Shown here: one piece after another, positions 42,748 through 51,506 of the stretch | How the letters are laid out: every line of letters begins with the position of its first letter | How positions within the stretch are numbered: position 1 is the stretch's first letter | Source: UBA11889 sp046582115 | GTDB lineage: Bacteria; Pseudomonadota; Gammaproteobacteria; Pseudomonadales; Azotimanducaceae | NCBI GenBank assembly: GCA_046582115.1 | Contig: JAYGFA010000088.1 | Span: 4,277-68,276 of the forward strand | DNA length: 64,000 nucleotides | Direction: 5' to 3' | Made by a program: the position numbers and the translations under genes | The notes under the pieces: generated by a model | Seen by the model: only the letters and a program-made list of their open reading frames with translations | What the model was told of the DNA's origin: nothing | Database searches by the model: none

Positions 42748-42955
42748 TGTGGCGCGTGTTAATCGCAAAACACAGACCCTTGAAGCATTCGCGCGCATGT
42801 TAGAACTGCATCCGGGATTGCATATCACCACCGCTGAGTTAGCACGAGAAGTGGGAGTATCTGAAGCAGCCCTTGACTGACACTTTCGTAGCACAGCTAC
42901 AATATTGGACAGCTTGATTGGTATTGTCGAAAGCACAGAGGGCCTTCGTTTAACG
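42731..42955 (+). pseudogene. slmA: relic of the nucleoid-occlusion factor gene slmA
   Basis: In the frame starting near GTG 42731 (or 42737/42749) the translation reads AFARMLELHPGLHITTAELA, then [11 protein letters not shown], then a TGA at 42878-42880, and then HFRSTATILDSLIGIVES in the same frame. This aligns with the DNA-binding domain of SlmA (E. coli: [21 protein letters not shown], then MFDSLIEFIE). The stop replaces the residue before HF. The remaining two thirds of SlmA are absent; pyrE ends at 42957. SlmA blocks FtsZ ring formation over the nucleoid, and its normal place is next to pyrE. The gene is therefore degraded here. A 49-residue peptide could still be made. Confidence 0.8.
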
Positions 42956-42956
42956 C

Positions 42957-43610
42957 CTACTCAGAAACTTGGCAGTGTGCTCGCTGATAATCTGTCAGTT
43001 CCGCTAGGGTCTCTCGGTACTCTGAATCGCTCTTGATACATCGAACAACGTCGTCCAGACCAGCAATACTTTCGACGGGAACCGATAGCTCACTCGAAAT
43101 ATTTTCCAATGCCGTAACGGACCTCTCCTCAACGTACTCCTGTCGATCGAGCGCGACGAGGACCGCAACAAGGTCACCGCCAGCTTCCCGCACTAAGCTA
43201 GCCGACTCCATCACAGCTGTCCCCGCTGTTAACACATCGTCGACGATCACGACCTTGCGTTCTGCCAGAGGCATGCCAATCAAAACACCTCCCTCCCCGT
43301 GTTCTTTCGGCTCTTTGCGGTTGTACGCGACGCCTACTGGATACCCAGATTCAGCCAAGGCTATGGAAGTCGATACTGCAATCGGAATGCCTTTGTATGC
43401 CGGACCGAAAACGACGTTAAAGTCATATTCCAGAAACCGCAATCGTTCGGCGTACGCACTCCCCAAACGCCGTAGCCCGTCGCTGCGGTCGATGGCTCCA
43501 AGATTGAAAAAGTACGGGCTTTGACGGCCGGATTTAAGCGTAAATTGGCCAAACTTGAGCACTTGTTGCGAGATCATATCGCGAACGAAATCGTTCACGC
43601 GCGCTTCCAT
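42957..43610 (-). CDS. pyrE: orotate phosphoribosyltransferase
   Basis: PyrE joins orotate and PRPP to give OMP in pyrimidine synthesis. It has 217 residues from the ATG at 43610 (a TTG one codon upstream is possible). Features are LKFGQFTLKSGRQSPYFFNL, AYNRKEPKEHGEGG with the catalytic loop Lys, and the PRPP motif VVIVDDVLTAGTA. It shares a base with the rph stop (TGATG). rph-pyrE is the same pair as in E. coli, where attenuation between them controls pyrE; no U-rich attenuator fits in the overlap here, so that control is likely absent. Confidence 0.96.
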   Translation of the reverse strand: MEARVNDFVRDMISQQVLKFGQFTLKSGRQSPYFFNLGAIDRSDGLRRLGSAYAERLRFLEYDFNVVFGPAYKGIPIAVSTSIALAESGYPVGVAYNRKEPKEHGEGGVLIGMPLAERKVVIVDDVLTAGTAVMESASLVREAGGDLVAVLVALDRQEYVEERSVTALENISSELSVPVESIAGLDDVVRCIKSDSEYRETLAELTDYQRAHCQVSE

Positions 43611-44320
43611 CAAGATGCAAGCCCCAATGCTCGTCGCTGTTCTCTAAACAGTGCGGTTATACCAGCTTTCGCCAAAGTGAGCATCGCATCAAGTGTGTCA
43701 TTCCCGAACGGGGCTGCTTCCGCAGTACCTTGAATCTCGATAAATCCGCCGCTTTCAACCATGACTACATTCATGTCCGTATCCGCGTTCGAATCTTCCG
43801 GGTAGTCCAAATCCAATATTGGAACACCGTTGAACACCCCCACTGATATCGACCCCACCAGGCCGATGAATGCTTCTGGTGCGACCTGGAGAACGGCATC
43901 GGCAAGCGCGACGGAGCCCCCCGTTATAGACGCCGTGCGCGTTCCTCCGTCGGCTTGTATCACATCGCAATCTATCCTGATCGTCCGTTCCCCCAGCTTA
44001 TCCAAATCGACTACGGCTCTTAAAGACCTACCAATGAGTCGCTGTATTTCGACGGTACGACCGCTCTGTTTACCTCGCGCCGCCTCTCGATCTGCTCGGC
44101 TATGAGTTGCGCCCGGCAACATCCCATATTCAGCGGTAACCCATCCACGACCCTGTCCTCGCATGAATCCGGGAACTCGTTCTTCGACGCTCGCAGTGCA
44201 AATTACTTTCGTGTCACCAAATTCGATTAGCACCGACGCTGCTGCATGCTTAGTAAAGTTGCGAGTAATTTGCACCGCCCGCAGCTCATCTGACGCTCGG
44301 CCACTCGGCCTTTCCATCAT
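43610..44320 (-). CDS. rph: ribonuclease PH
   Basis: RNase PH is a phosphate-dependent 3'-5' exonuclease that trims tRNA precursors. The 236-residue protein begins MERPSGRASDELRAVQITRN and has FGDTKVICTASVEERVP, GQGRGWVTAEYGMLPGATHSR, the catalytic region CDVIQADGGTRTASITGG and the C-terminal GFIEIQGTAEAAPF. An ATG one codon downstream is an alternative start. It is divergent from gmk with 127 bp between; the usual neighbour yicC is missing. Confidence 0.96.
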   Translation of the reverse strand: MMERPSGRASDELRAVQITRNFTKHAAASVLIEFGDTKVICTASVEERVPGFMRGQGRGWVTAEYGMLPGATHSRADREAARGKQSGRTVEIQRLIGRSLRAVVDLDKLGERTIRIDCDVIQADGGTRTASITGGSVALADAVLQVAPEAFIGLVGSISVGVFNGVPILDLDYPEDSNADTDMNVVMVESGGFIEIQGTAEAAPFGNDTLDAMLTLAKAGITALFREQRRALGLAS

Positions 44321-44447
44321 TCCCTCAATTCGTACTGGATGTTGAAATCCAACGCATCATAACAAGTTAGAATGCTCCGATGACCTCGCGCGCCACAGGT
44401 TTCGCTCCGCCAACGCAAACACAACTTATTTTTAAACGCGCGGTTAC

Positions 44448-45086
44448 ATGAGCTCAAAGTCACAATGTCCAGGACGACTATTCGTCATTTCCGCGCCATC
44501 TGGGGCCGGGAAAACAAGTCTAGTAAACGCGCTTCTCACAGCCGATCAGAGACTCGTTGCCTCGGTTTCTCACACCACGCGACCCAAACGTCACGGTGAA
44601 CAAGAGGGCAGGCACTACTACTTCATTGATCGAGCCGATTTCGTTGCCATGCAATCTAAATCAGCGTTTCTCGAACACGCTAGCGTCTTCGGGCATCTCT
44701 ATGGAACCACACTAGAGAGTGTTGAAATACACTTATCCAAAGGCTTGGACGTCATCCTCGAAATCGACTGGCAGGGGGCAAGAAAGGTCCGCGAAAAGGC
44801 GCCTGCTACGACTAGCATTTTTGTTCTACCGCCCTCTCGAAATGCCCTCGTTGAACGTCTGCGAAGCCGCGGAGAAGACAGTCCCGAGGAAATCCAACGA
44901 CGTACCAATCTAGCGGTTGAGGAAATATCCCATTTCGACGAATTCGACCACATTCTTGTCAATGACGATTTTGACGAGGCCCTCGTGGACCTCACAAACA
45001 TCGTTAGTTCAGTGAGGAGCGGTAAGCTTATTCCGAAAAGAAACTTATCGAGTTTCGCCGCCAGCCTCTTGTCGGACAAATCCTGA
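44448..45086 (+). CDS. gmk: guanylate kinase
   Basis: Gmk phosphorylates GMP to GDP. The 212-residue protein has the P-loop FVISAPSGAGKTSLV, the GMP-binding SVSHTTRPKRHGEQEGRHYY, LEIDWQGARKVREK and the lid RLRSRGEDSPEEIQRR. It heads gmk-rpoZ-spoT, a conserved gammaproteobacterial operon joining guanine-nucleotide supply, RNA polymerase omega and (p)ppGpp control. No clear promoter was assigned. Confidence 0.97.
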   Translation: MSSKSQCPGRLFVISAPSGAGKTSLVNALLTADQRLVASVSHTTRPKRHGEQEGRHYYFIDRADFVAMQSKSAFLEHASVFGHLYGTTLESVEIHLSKGLDVILEIDWQGARKVREKAPATTSIFVLPPSRNALVERLRSRGEDSPEEIQRRTNLAVEEISHFDEFDHILVNDDFDEALVDLTNIVSSVRSGKLIPKRNLSSFAASLLSDKS

Positions 45087-45126
45087 TTCGAGTAAACTCG
45101 CGCGTCCGCAAAACGCCGAGCATTTC

Positions 45127-45399
45127 ATGGCCAGAGTAACTGTTGAAGATTGCCTCGAACATGTAGAGAACCGATTCGCATTGGTCATGGTTGCGACGCG
45201 TCGCGCCCGACAGATGACCCAATTTCGAGCGGATCCACTCGTGGACCCGGAAGGAGACAAGCCCACGGTCATCGCGTTGAGGGAAATTGCTGCGGGTCTG
45301 ATTACCGACGAAGTGCTTGACGCCGCTGAAGTGAGGCCGGACGATTCCGAAATGGAATCGGCTTTCGGCTTTGGAGATGATCGAGAAAACAACTTCTGA
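45127..45399 (+). CDS. rpoZ: RNA polymerase omega subunit
   Basis: The 90-residue omega subunit helps fold beta' and forms one ppGpp site of RNA polymerase. ARVTVEDCLEHVENRFALVM, then VATRRARQM, is the diagnostic N-terminal domain; the C-terminus (PTVIALREIAAGLITDEVL) is also typical. It overlaps the spoT start by about 23 bp. Confidence 0.96.
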   Translation: MARVTVEDCLEHVENRFALVMVATRRARQMTQFRADPLVDPEGDKPTVIALREIAAGLITDEVLDAAEVRPDDSEMESAFGFGDDRENNF

Positions 45400-47566
45400 G
45401 TCCTACTTTCAGGCTCAACTTGCAGCGCGAGCATCGAGCGATGAAATCGCTGCCCCCACTAACGCCAAGACCCTTACAAAAACCTTATCGTATCTGAGCA
45501 GGCGCGAACTGAGGCGCGTTCGGCGCGCCTATCAATTTGCAGAGGATGCGCACGAAGGTCAGCGACGATTATCTGGCCACCCATACATTACGCACCCACT
45601 GGCTGTCGCAGGAGTCCTAGCCGACATGCACATGGATCATCAGTCCATTATGGCCGCGTTATTGCACGACGTCCTTGAAGATACAGGGGTCAATAAAGAA
45701 GCTCTCATCGCATCATTCGGGGAAGAAGTTGCAAATATTGTCGACGGCGTGTCCAAACTCGCCACGATCTATAAGACATCGGCTGAAGAACAGGCGGATA
45801 ATTTTCAGAAGATGGCGATGGCAACAACGCAGGATTTGCGAGTAATTCTCGTCAAATTGGCGGACCGGTTACACAACATGCGCACCATCGGCGCGCTTGA
45901 CCGAGGCAAGCGTCGACGGATTGCCCGCGAGACGCTCGACTTCTACGCCCCCATAGCTAACCGTCTAGGCATGAATAACGTCAAGATTGAACTTGAAGAA
46001 CTAGGCTTCGAAACCTTCTACCCCCTGCGTGCCGGTTTGATTGGCCGTGCAGTAACCGCTGCACGCGGCAATCGAAAAGCACTGATGGAAGAAATCCGAA
46101 TGTCGATCCTAGCGGCTCTCAAACGTGAGGGAATTGATGCAACGGTGGTAGGTCGCGAAAAACACCTTTACTCGATCTATACAAAGATGAAGGCCCAGAG
46201 AAAGTCGTTCGTCGACATTATGGATGTCTTTGGTTTCCGAGTCGTGGTCGACCAAGTGGACGTCTGCTACCGCGCCTTGGGATCAGTTCATAATCTATAC
46301 AAACCGAGATCCGGAAGGTTCAAGGACTTTATCGCCATTCCGAAAGCCAACGGATATCAGTCGCTACACACCACCTTGTTCGGAATGCACGGCGTGCCTA
46401 TCGAGGTGCAAATACGCACTCGTCAAATGGACTCAATTGCCGACAACGGCATTGCAGGGCATTGGCTGTACAAATCCAAAACTGCATCGTTTAAGCGTAG
46501 CGATGCGCGGACGCGCGAATGGGTCAACAGCATCCTCGATCTGCAACAAAAAGCTGGCAGCTCTCAAGAATTTATTGAGCACCTGAAGATTGATCTGTTT
46601 CCCGACGAACTTTACGTCTTTACGCCACGCGGCGATATTCTCGAGTTACCAAGGGGTAGCTGTCCGATCGATTTCGCATACAACATCCATACGGATATCG
46701 GTAATCACACAGTCGCCTGTCGAGTCGACAGAGCCCTGGCGCCATTATCAAAACAATTGGAATCGGGTCAGACCGTCGAAGTAATCACCGCCTCCGACGC
46801 CCACCCCAGTCCAGACTGGCTCACTTTCGCCGTATCCGGTCGGGCGCGGTCTGGAATACGTATGGCACTGAAAGTGCAACAGCGTTCAGAGTCGATACGT
46901 TTCGGTCGACGTCTACTCGACAGGACGCTCGCTAATGCAAACACCTCGATTAACGATCTAGACTTTAGGCGACTACGAAAAGTCTTTAAGGAATTTAATG
47001 TTCGAAAGTTGGACGACCTACTTGCCGACATCGGCATCGGCAACCTTATGGCATACGTAGTTGCCCAACGGTTACTTTCGATAGAAAACCCCGCGTATGA
47101 AGCGGTCGATTTACACGAAGGTGGGCCCGTAGCCATTAGGGGCGGCGAGGGTCTCGTGATCAATTACGGTCGTTGTTGTGGGCCCGTACCAGGTGATCCT
47201 GTCGTCGGTCACATGACGCCAGGAAAAGGATTTGTTGTGCATCTGGAAACATGCAATAACGTTACCGAGGTGCGGCGGCGCGCGCCGCGGGACATAATTC
47301 CCGCGCGCTGGAGCGAGACTCAGGGAGAATTTGAAACGACACTCAGGCTCACCGTTAAACGCCGAAAAGGTGTCGTCGCAGAACTTGCAACTTCCGTCAA
47401 TACGGTCGACGCTGGAATAAACAATATTAGGGTTGATGAACGTTCGTCGGATCTCTCTACCGTGGCCGTCGAGATTTCAGTTCGCGACCGCGATCACCTA
47501 AAACGCACGATGCAACGCCTACGCAACATAACGCCCGTACAGAGCGTGGAACGAGCCGTTAGCTAG
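45377..47566 (+). CDS. spoT: bifunctional (p)ppGpp synthetase/hydrolase SpoT
   Basis: This Rel/Spo homologue of 729 residues makes and degrades (p)ppGpp. The N-terminal HD hydrolase domain has GHPYITHPLAVAGVLADM, the catalytic LLHDVLEDT and KLADRLHNMRT. The synthetase domain carries RFKDFIAIPKANGYQSLHTT, the RFKD form of bifunctional enzymes rather than the ExDD form of RelA. TGS (ELYVFTPRGDILELPRGSCP), a zinc-finger/helical region (GRCCGPVPGDPVVG) and a C-terminal ACT domain follow. The ATG at 45377 is preferred over a TTG two codons upstream. It lies between rpoZ and ridA. No second Rel gene is in this window. Confidence 0.96.
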   Translation: MIEKTTSESYFQAQLAARASSDEIAAPTNAKTLTKTLSYLSRRELRRVRRAYQFAEDAHEGQRRLSGHPYITHPLAVAGVLADMHMDHQSIMAALLHDVLEDTGVNKEALIASFGEEVANIVDGVSKLATIYKTSAEEQADNFQKMAMATTQDLRVILVKLADRLHNMRTIGALDRGKRRRIARETLDFYAPIANRLGMNNVKIELEELGFETFYPLRAGLIGRAVTAARGNRKALMEEIRMSILAALKREGIDATVVGREKHLYSIYTKMKAQRKSFVDIMDVFGFRVVVDQVDVCYRALGSVHNLYKPRSGRFKDFIAIPKANGYQSLHTTLFGMHGVPIEVQIRTRQMDSIADNGIAGHWLYKSKTASFKRSDARTREWVNSILDLQQKAGSSQEFIEHLKIDLFPDELYVFTPRGDILELPRGSCPIDFAYNIHTDIGNHTVACRVDRALAPLSKQLESGQTVEVITASDAHPSPDWLTFAVSGRARSGIRMALKVQQRSESIRFGRRLLDRTLANANTSINDLDFRRLRKVFKEFNVRKLDDLLADIGIGNLMAYVVAQRLLSIENPAYEAVDLHEGGPVAIRGGEGLVINYGRCCGPVPGDPVVGHMTPGKGFVVHLETCNNVTEVRRRAPRDIIPARWSETQGEFETTLRLTVKRRKGVVAELATSVNTVDAGINNIRVDERSSDLSTVAVEISVRDRDHLKRTMQRLRNITPVQSVERAVS

Positions 47567-47961
47567 TGCCCCGTATCGATATATCCACTGAGGCCGCCCC
47601 TGCCGCCATTGGCGCTTATTCGCAGGCGATCAAGACGGGCGAAACCGTTTACCTTTCAGGCCAGATTGGTCTTGACCCGTCCACCATGAAACTGGTCGCA
47701 GATACTTTCGAATCAGAGATCCGACAGGTATTCCACAATCTTGAGTCAGTGTGTCACGCGAGTGGCGGCTCGCTGAGCGACATCGTCAAAACGATCGTCT
47801 ATCTAACCGATCTGGGTCTATTTGACAAAGTAAATGAGGTCTTCGCGGATCAATTTCGGCCACCCTTTCCCGCTCGCTCGGTAGTGGAAGTTAACGATTT
47901 ACCCCGCCGGGCGCGCGTGGAAATCGAGGCCATATTATTGATTCCAAGGGAATCCAACTGA
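47566..47961 (+). CDS. ridA: 2-iminobutanoate/2-iminopropanoate deaminase RidA
   Basis: RidA hydrolyses reactive enamine/imine intermediates formed by PLP enzymes such as IlvA, which is encoded in this window. The 131-residue YjgF-family protein has GAYSQAIKTGETVYLSGQIG and the C-terminal RSVVEVNDLPRRARVEIEA with the conserved substrate-binding Arg. It starts at a GTG sharing a base with the spoT stop (TAGTG). The position between spoT and recG is typical of gammaproteobacteria. Confidence 0.95.
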   Translation: MPRIDISTEAAPAAIGAYSQAIKTGETVYLSGQIGLDPSTMKLVADTFESEIRQVFHNLESVCHASGGSLSDIVKTIVYLTDLGLFDKVNEVFADQFRPPFPARSVVEVNDLPRRARVEIEAILLIPRESN

Positions 47962-49970
47962 GCGACGAATCTGTTACTGCACTTAAGGGCATTGGCCCTT
48001 CGGCCGCCGACAAGTTGTTGCGCATGGGAATTCGTAACCAGCTCGACTTGTTATTGCACCTCCCAATTCGTTACCAAGACCGTACCGAAATCACCCCCCT
48101 GGATCAGCTGAAAGCGGGAGATGAATGCTACGTCTGCGGTGAAGTAGTGAAGGTTAATATAGGCTACGGTCGGCGCCGAAGTCTGATCGTCACGCTGGAA
48201 GATAGCCATGCATTCCTAAGCATGCGCCTCTTTCACTTTAGCCCACATCAACGCGAAGCACTCCGTCCGGGTGTTTGGCTACGCTTGTTCGGTGAAGCCA
48301 GGCTTAGTCGATCCGGGCTTGAAATGGTCCATCCTGAATATCGGGTTTTCAGCTCAGAGCCAGGGCCTATCGAGCCGGAATTAAAGCCCGTTTACCGCGT
48401 CACCGCGGGTATAACAAACGCTAGGGTTGCCGGGTGGATTCTGCAAGTTCTTGAGCATCCTCCCGACCTTCATCGATACCAGACGATGGGCTTTACCCTT
48501 GAAGACGCATTGCGTGTAATCCATCTCCCACCGATCGACCAACCCGAATTGGTTGAATCGGCTCGAAAGCGACTCGCTTTCGACGAGTTGCTTGCTTACT
48601 ACCTTGTGATGAAACGACGCCAGGAAGCTGTTTCGAGTTCCCCTGCTCGAGCTCTCCCGCCTGCCCATCAGCTTGGTAAACAGTTGTTGCGCGAGCTCGG
48701 GTTCCAGCTCACCGGCGCTCAGCGAAAAACTACCATAGATGTCCTGAACGATCTCGCCAAAACGCGCGCGATGATGCGACTAATTCAAGGAGACGTCGGT
48801 TCGGGAAAAACCGTTATCGCAGCGTTCGCGGCAATACGGGCAGCTGAAAACGGCGCGCAAACCGCCATCATGGCACCCACTGAAATTCTTGCAGAACAAC
48901 ACTATGAAACGTTTTCTAGCTGGCTCTCGCCTCTTGGTATCGGGGTCGGGCTCCTGACTGGTCGTCTTCCTGCGGCAGAACGGCGATCGAGATTGAGCGC
49001 CATTGCCGCCGGTGATGATTTAGTGATCATCGGTACGCACGCCATTTTTCAATCCGACGTTGTTTTTCGCGAACTCGGTTTAACGATCGTCGACGAACAA
49101 CATCGGTTCGGCGTTCACCAACGGATGTCCCTTCGTGATAAAGGACGCCTGCCCCACCAGTTAGTAATGACGGCAACCCCGATCCCCAGGACATTGTCGA
49201 TGACCTTGTACGCCGACATGGACCTGTCGGTCATAGATGAAATGCCTCCTGGGCGTCCGCCCATCGTGACGTCGATACATACCAATACCAGGCGCGATGA
49301 AATCGTTGCAGGAATCGGCCGCGAAGTCGCTGCAGGCCGTCAAGCTTTTTGGATCTGCGCCGCCATCGAAGAGTCCGCAGACAGTGAGATCAAAGCCGCA
49401 GAGACCGTGCGTTCAGAACTCGAAGAACAACTTCCGCGAGTGACAGTCGGACTTATCCACGGGCGCATGAAAGCTGTCGACAAGTCGGCAACGATGTCTC
49501 GTTTCAAATCCGGGGAAATTGGATTGCTGGTCGCGACCACCGTCGTAGAGGTTGGCGTTGACGTCCCCAACGCAAGCCACATGGTGATTGATGACCCGGA
49601 CCGCTTGGGCCTAGCCCAACTACACCAATTGAGGGGTCGGATCGGCCGCGGCCGCCTCCCGAGCCACTGCACTTTGCTTTACGAAGCCCCGCTGACGGAG
49701 CTGGCAAAAGCGCGTCTGAACGTCATGCTTGAAACCAACGACGGGTTTCTGATTGCAGAAAAAGATCTCGAACTTCGAGGGCCGGGTGACATTATGGGGA
49801 CCCGTCAAACGGGCGAGCGACAATTTCGTGTGTCCGACCTTAGTAGCGATCTATCGCTATTCAAGGACGTTGTTCAAACTGGAGATACGATGCGTTCGGC
49901 CGATACAGGGACGGCCGACGCAATAATTAACACTTGGACGCCGGTAGAAACCGGATATGCATCTGTCTAA
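47958..49970 (+). CDS. recG: ATP-dependent DNA helicase RecG, apparent CTG start
   Basis: RecG remodels stalled forks and branched DNA. From CTG 47958 the protein has 670 residues and the expected N-terminus VTALKGIGPSAADKL, then LLHLPIRYQDRT. The CTG overlaps the ridA stop (CTGA), and AAGGGA lies 6 nt upstream as ribosome site. Within the open frame (from 47895) there is no ATG, GTG or TTG until TTG 48015, which would delete the conserved LKGIGP helix. The wedge (OB) domain, Walker A GDVGSGKTVIA, motif DEQHRFG, TATPIPRTL, and motif VI LHQLRGRIGRG follow. This is the second apparent CTG start in the window. Confidence 0.92.
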   Translation: MSDESVTALKGIGPSAADKLLRMGIRNQLDLLLHLPIRYQDRTEITPLDQLKAGDECYVCGEVVKVNIGYGRRRSLIVTLEDSHAFLSMRLFHFSPHQREALRPGVWLRLFGEARLSRSGLEMVHPEYRVFSSEPGPIEPELKPVYRVTAGITNARVAGWILQVLEHPPDLHRYQTMGFTLEDALRVIHLPPIDQPELVESARKRLAFDELLAYYLVMKRRQEAVSSSPARALPPAHQLGKQLLRELGFQLTGAQRKTTIDVLNDLAKTRAMMRLIQGDVGSGKTVIAAFAAIRAAENGAQTAIMAPTEILAEQHYETFSSWLSPLGIGVGLLTGRLPAAERRSRLSAIAAGDDLVIIGTHAIFQSDVVFRELGLTIVDEQHRFGVHQRMSLRDKGRLPHQLVMTATPIPRTLSMTLYADMDLSVIDEMPPGRPPIVTSIHTNTRRDEIVAGIGREVAAGRQAFWICAAIEESADSEIKAAETVRSELEEQLPRVTVGLIHGRMKAVDKSATMSRFKSGEIGLLVATTVVEVGVDVPNASHMVIDDPDRLGLAQLHQLRGRIGRGRLPSHCTLLYEAPLTELAKARLNVMLETNDGFLIAEKDLELRGPGDIMGTRQTGERQFRVSDLSSDLSLFKDVVQTGDTMRSADTGTADAIINTWTPVETGYASV

Positions 49971-49977
49971 TACGGCC

Positions 49978-51243
49978 TCACACTGACAGATTGACCCGGC
50001 CCGCGTCGGGGTCATTTAACACTGAACGATCAAGCATTTTTTCCGAATGCGCGACCGTGATGGCTACCATCGCGTCGCCCGCAACATTCACCGCAGTACG
50101 CGTCATGTCGAGCAGTCGATCCACGCCAATGATCAACGCGATGCCTTCGACCGGCAATCCGACTTGAGTAAGAACCATCGTCAACATGATCAAACCGACG
50201 CCGGGTACCGCCGCCGTACCAACTGAGGCCATTGTCGCGGTGAGTATGACCATTAAATAGTCTGTAAAGACAAGGTCGACCTGAAAGTACTGTGCGATAA
50301 ACACTGTAGCCACGCCTTGCATAATCGCGGTGCCATCCATATTGATGGTCGCGCCCAAGGGAATTGAAAAGGAAGCAATGGTGTTATGCACGCCTAGTTT
50401 CTTTTCCACCGTGCGCAAGGTCACCGGTAGCGTCGCTCCGCTCGACGAGGTACTAAACGCAAAGAGCATCGGCTCTCGCATTTTCTGGTAAAACTTTAGG
50501 GGGTTAGTCTTCGCAAGCCATAACAACAAAGATGGGTAGACAACAACGGCATGAATTACCGGCGCCAAAACCACCGTCATGAAGTACTTTCCGAGTTCGA
50601 TAATGTCTCGCCAGCCTACCTCGGAGAAGAGCTTGGCCATCAGGAAAAAAACGCCGAACGGTGCGAGGCTGATGAGCATTACGATCAGTCGCATAAGGAT
50701 TGCATTTAGGTCCTCAAAAAGTGATCTAATTCTTTGGCCGGCATCCCCCGAGCGGCCAAGGGCCGTACCCAAGAGCAGCGCGAAAACAATAATCTGAAGC
50801 ATCTTGCCTTCGGCCATCGCTTGAACGGGGTTGGTTGGAAAAATGTTAAGGAAAGTTTCTTTCAATCCTGGGCTCGGTCGCGGCGTATATTCGACCGCTT
50901 GACTGGCGGAGCCACCCTCTCCGGGGCTAATGAAGAGCGCTAGCCCGAGTGCCAAAGAGATTGCGACCGCGGTGGTGAAAAGATAAAGGCCGATAGTCTT
51001 GCCGCCCAACCGTCCCATGCTTGCCCCGTCCGCCAGGCTTGAAGACCCACACACTAAAGATACAAGTACCAAGGGCACGACCATTAACCGAAGAGACGCT
51101 ATAAATACTTTGCCGCCAGCATCAAATATGTCCTGTACGAGTACGGTCTGAATCCAATGGTCGTTAGATGTAAACCCTTGAACGGCGAGTCCGAGGACCA
51201 CGCCTGCCGCCATGCCGATCAGTATTCGAATCGTGAGATTCAT
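49978..51243 (-). CDS. dicarboxylate/amino acid:cation symporter (DAACS family)
   Basis: This 421-residue inner-membrane transporter of the GltP/GltT/DctA family couples uptake of an acidic amino acid or dicarboxylate to H+ or Na+. Eight membrane segments and two hairpins are visible. The substrate/cation motifs are AFSTSSSGATLPVTL (HP1), INMDGTAIMQG (TM7) and DRLLDMTRTAVNVAGD (TM8). In the TM8 motif the Arg two residues after Met-Thr fits an acidic side-chain substrate. The exact substrate cannot be told from sequence. It lies 7 bp after rubredoxin on the same strand and is convergent with recG. Confidence 0.92.
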   Translation of the reverse strand: MNLTIRILIGMAAGVVLGLAVQGFTSNDHWIQTVLVQDIFDAGGKVFIASLRLMVVPLVLVSLVCGSSSLADGASMGRLGGKTIGLYLFTTAVAISLALGLALFISPGEGGSASQAVEYTPRPSPGLKETFLNIFPTNPVQAMAEGKMLQIIVFALLLGTALGRSGDAGQRIRSLFEDLNAILMRLIVMLISLAPFGVFFLMAKLFSEVGWRDIIELGKYFMTVVLAPVIHAVVVYPSLLLWLAKTNPLKFYQKMREPMLFAFSTSSSGATLPVTLRTVEKKLGVHNTIASFSIPLGATINMDGTAIMQGVATVFIAQYFQVDLVFTDYLMVILTATMASVGTAAVPGVGLIMLTMVLTQVGLPVEGIALIIGVDRLLDMTRTAVNVAGDAMVAITVAHSEKMLDRSVLNDPDAGRVNLSV

Positions 51244-51250
51244 GGATGAA

Positions 51251-51418
51251 CTAGCCTACCTCGATCATCTCAAAGTCTTCCTTGGCAACCCCACATTCCG
51301 GACAGACAAAATCTTCCGGGACGTCTTCCCATTTGGTACCCGGTGCGAGGCCTTCGTCCTCGCAACCCTCGGCCTCATCGTAAATCCAACCACACACGAT
51401 GCATTGCCATTTCCGCAT
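51251..51418 (-). CDS. rubA: rubredoxin
   Basis: This is a 55-residue one-iron electron carrier. It has the two Cys knuckles CIVCG (residues 6-10) and CPECG with typical spacing, YDEAEG, the conserved GTKWEDVPEDFVCPECG stretch and aromatic core residues. It could pass electrons to an alkane hydroxylase or an oxygen/peroxide detoxifying reductase; no such partner is in the window. In Pseudomonas rubredoxin genes lie next to ubiC-ubiA, and here rubA is divergent from ubiA, so the neighbourhood is old. Confidence 0.95.
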   Translation of the reverse strand: MRKWQCIVCGWIYDEAEGCEDEGLAPGTKWEDVPEDFVCPECGVAKEDFEMIEVG

Positions 51419-51448
51419 GAATTACTACCTGGGGTTCTCGAAGCGCGC

Positions 51449-51477
51449 TGTAAACTACCCTGTGCAAGCCATATAAA
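51449..51477 (+). promoter_or_regulatory. possible promoter of ubiA-dctQM
   Basis: TATAAA at 51472-51477 is a good -10; 17 bp upstream TGTAAA (51449-51454) is a poor -35. It lies 30 bp before the ubiA ATG in the only intergenic space available. Confidence 0.35.
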
Positions 51478-51506
51478 TCAATCCGCTGGGGCCCAACGTA
51501 AGACCG

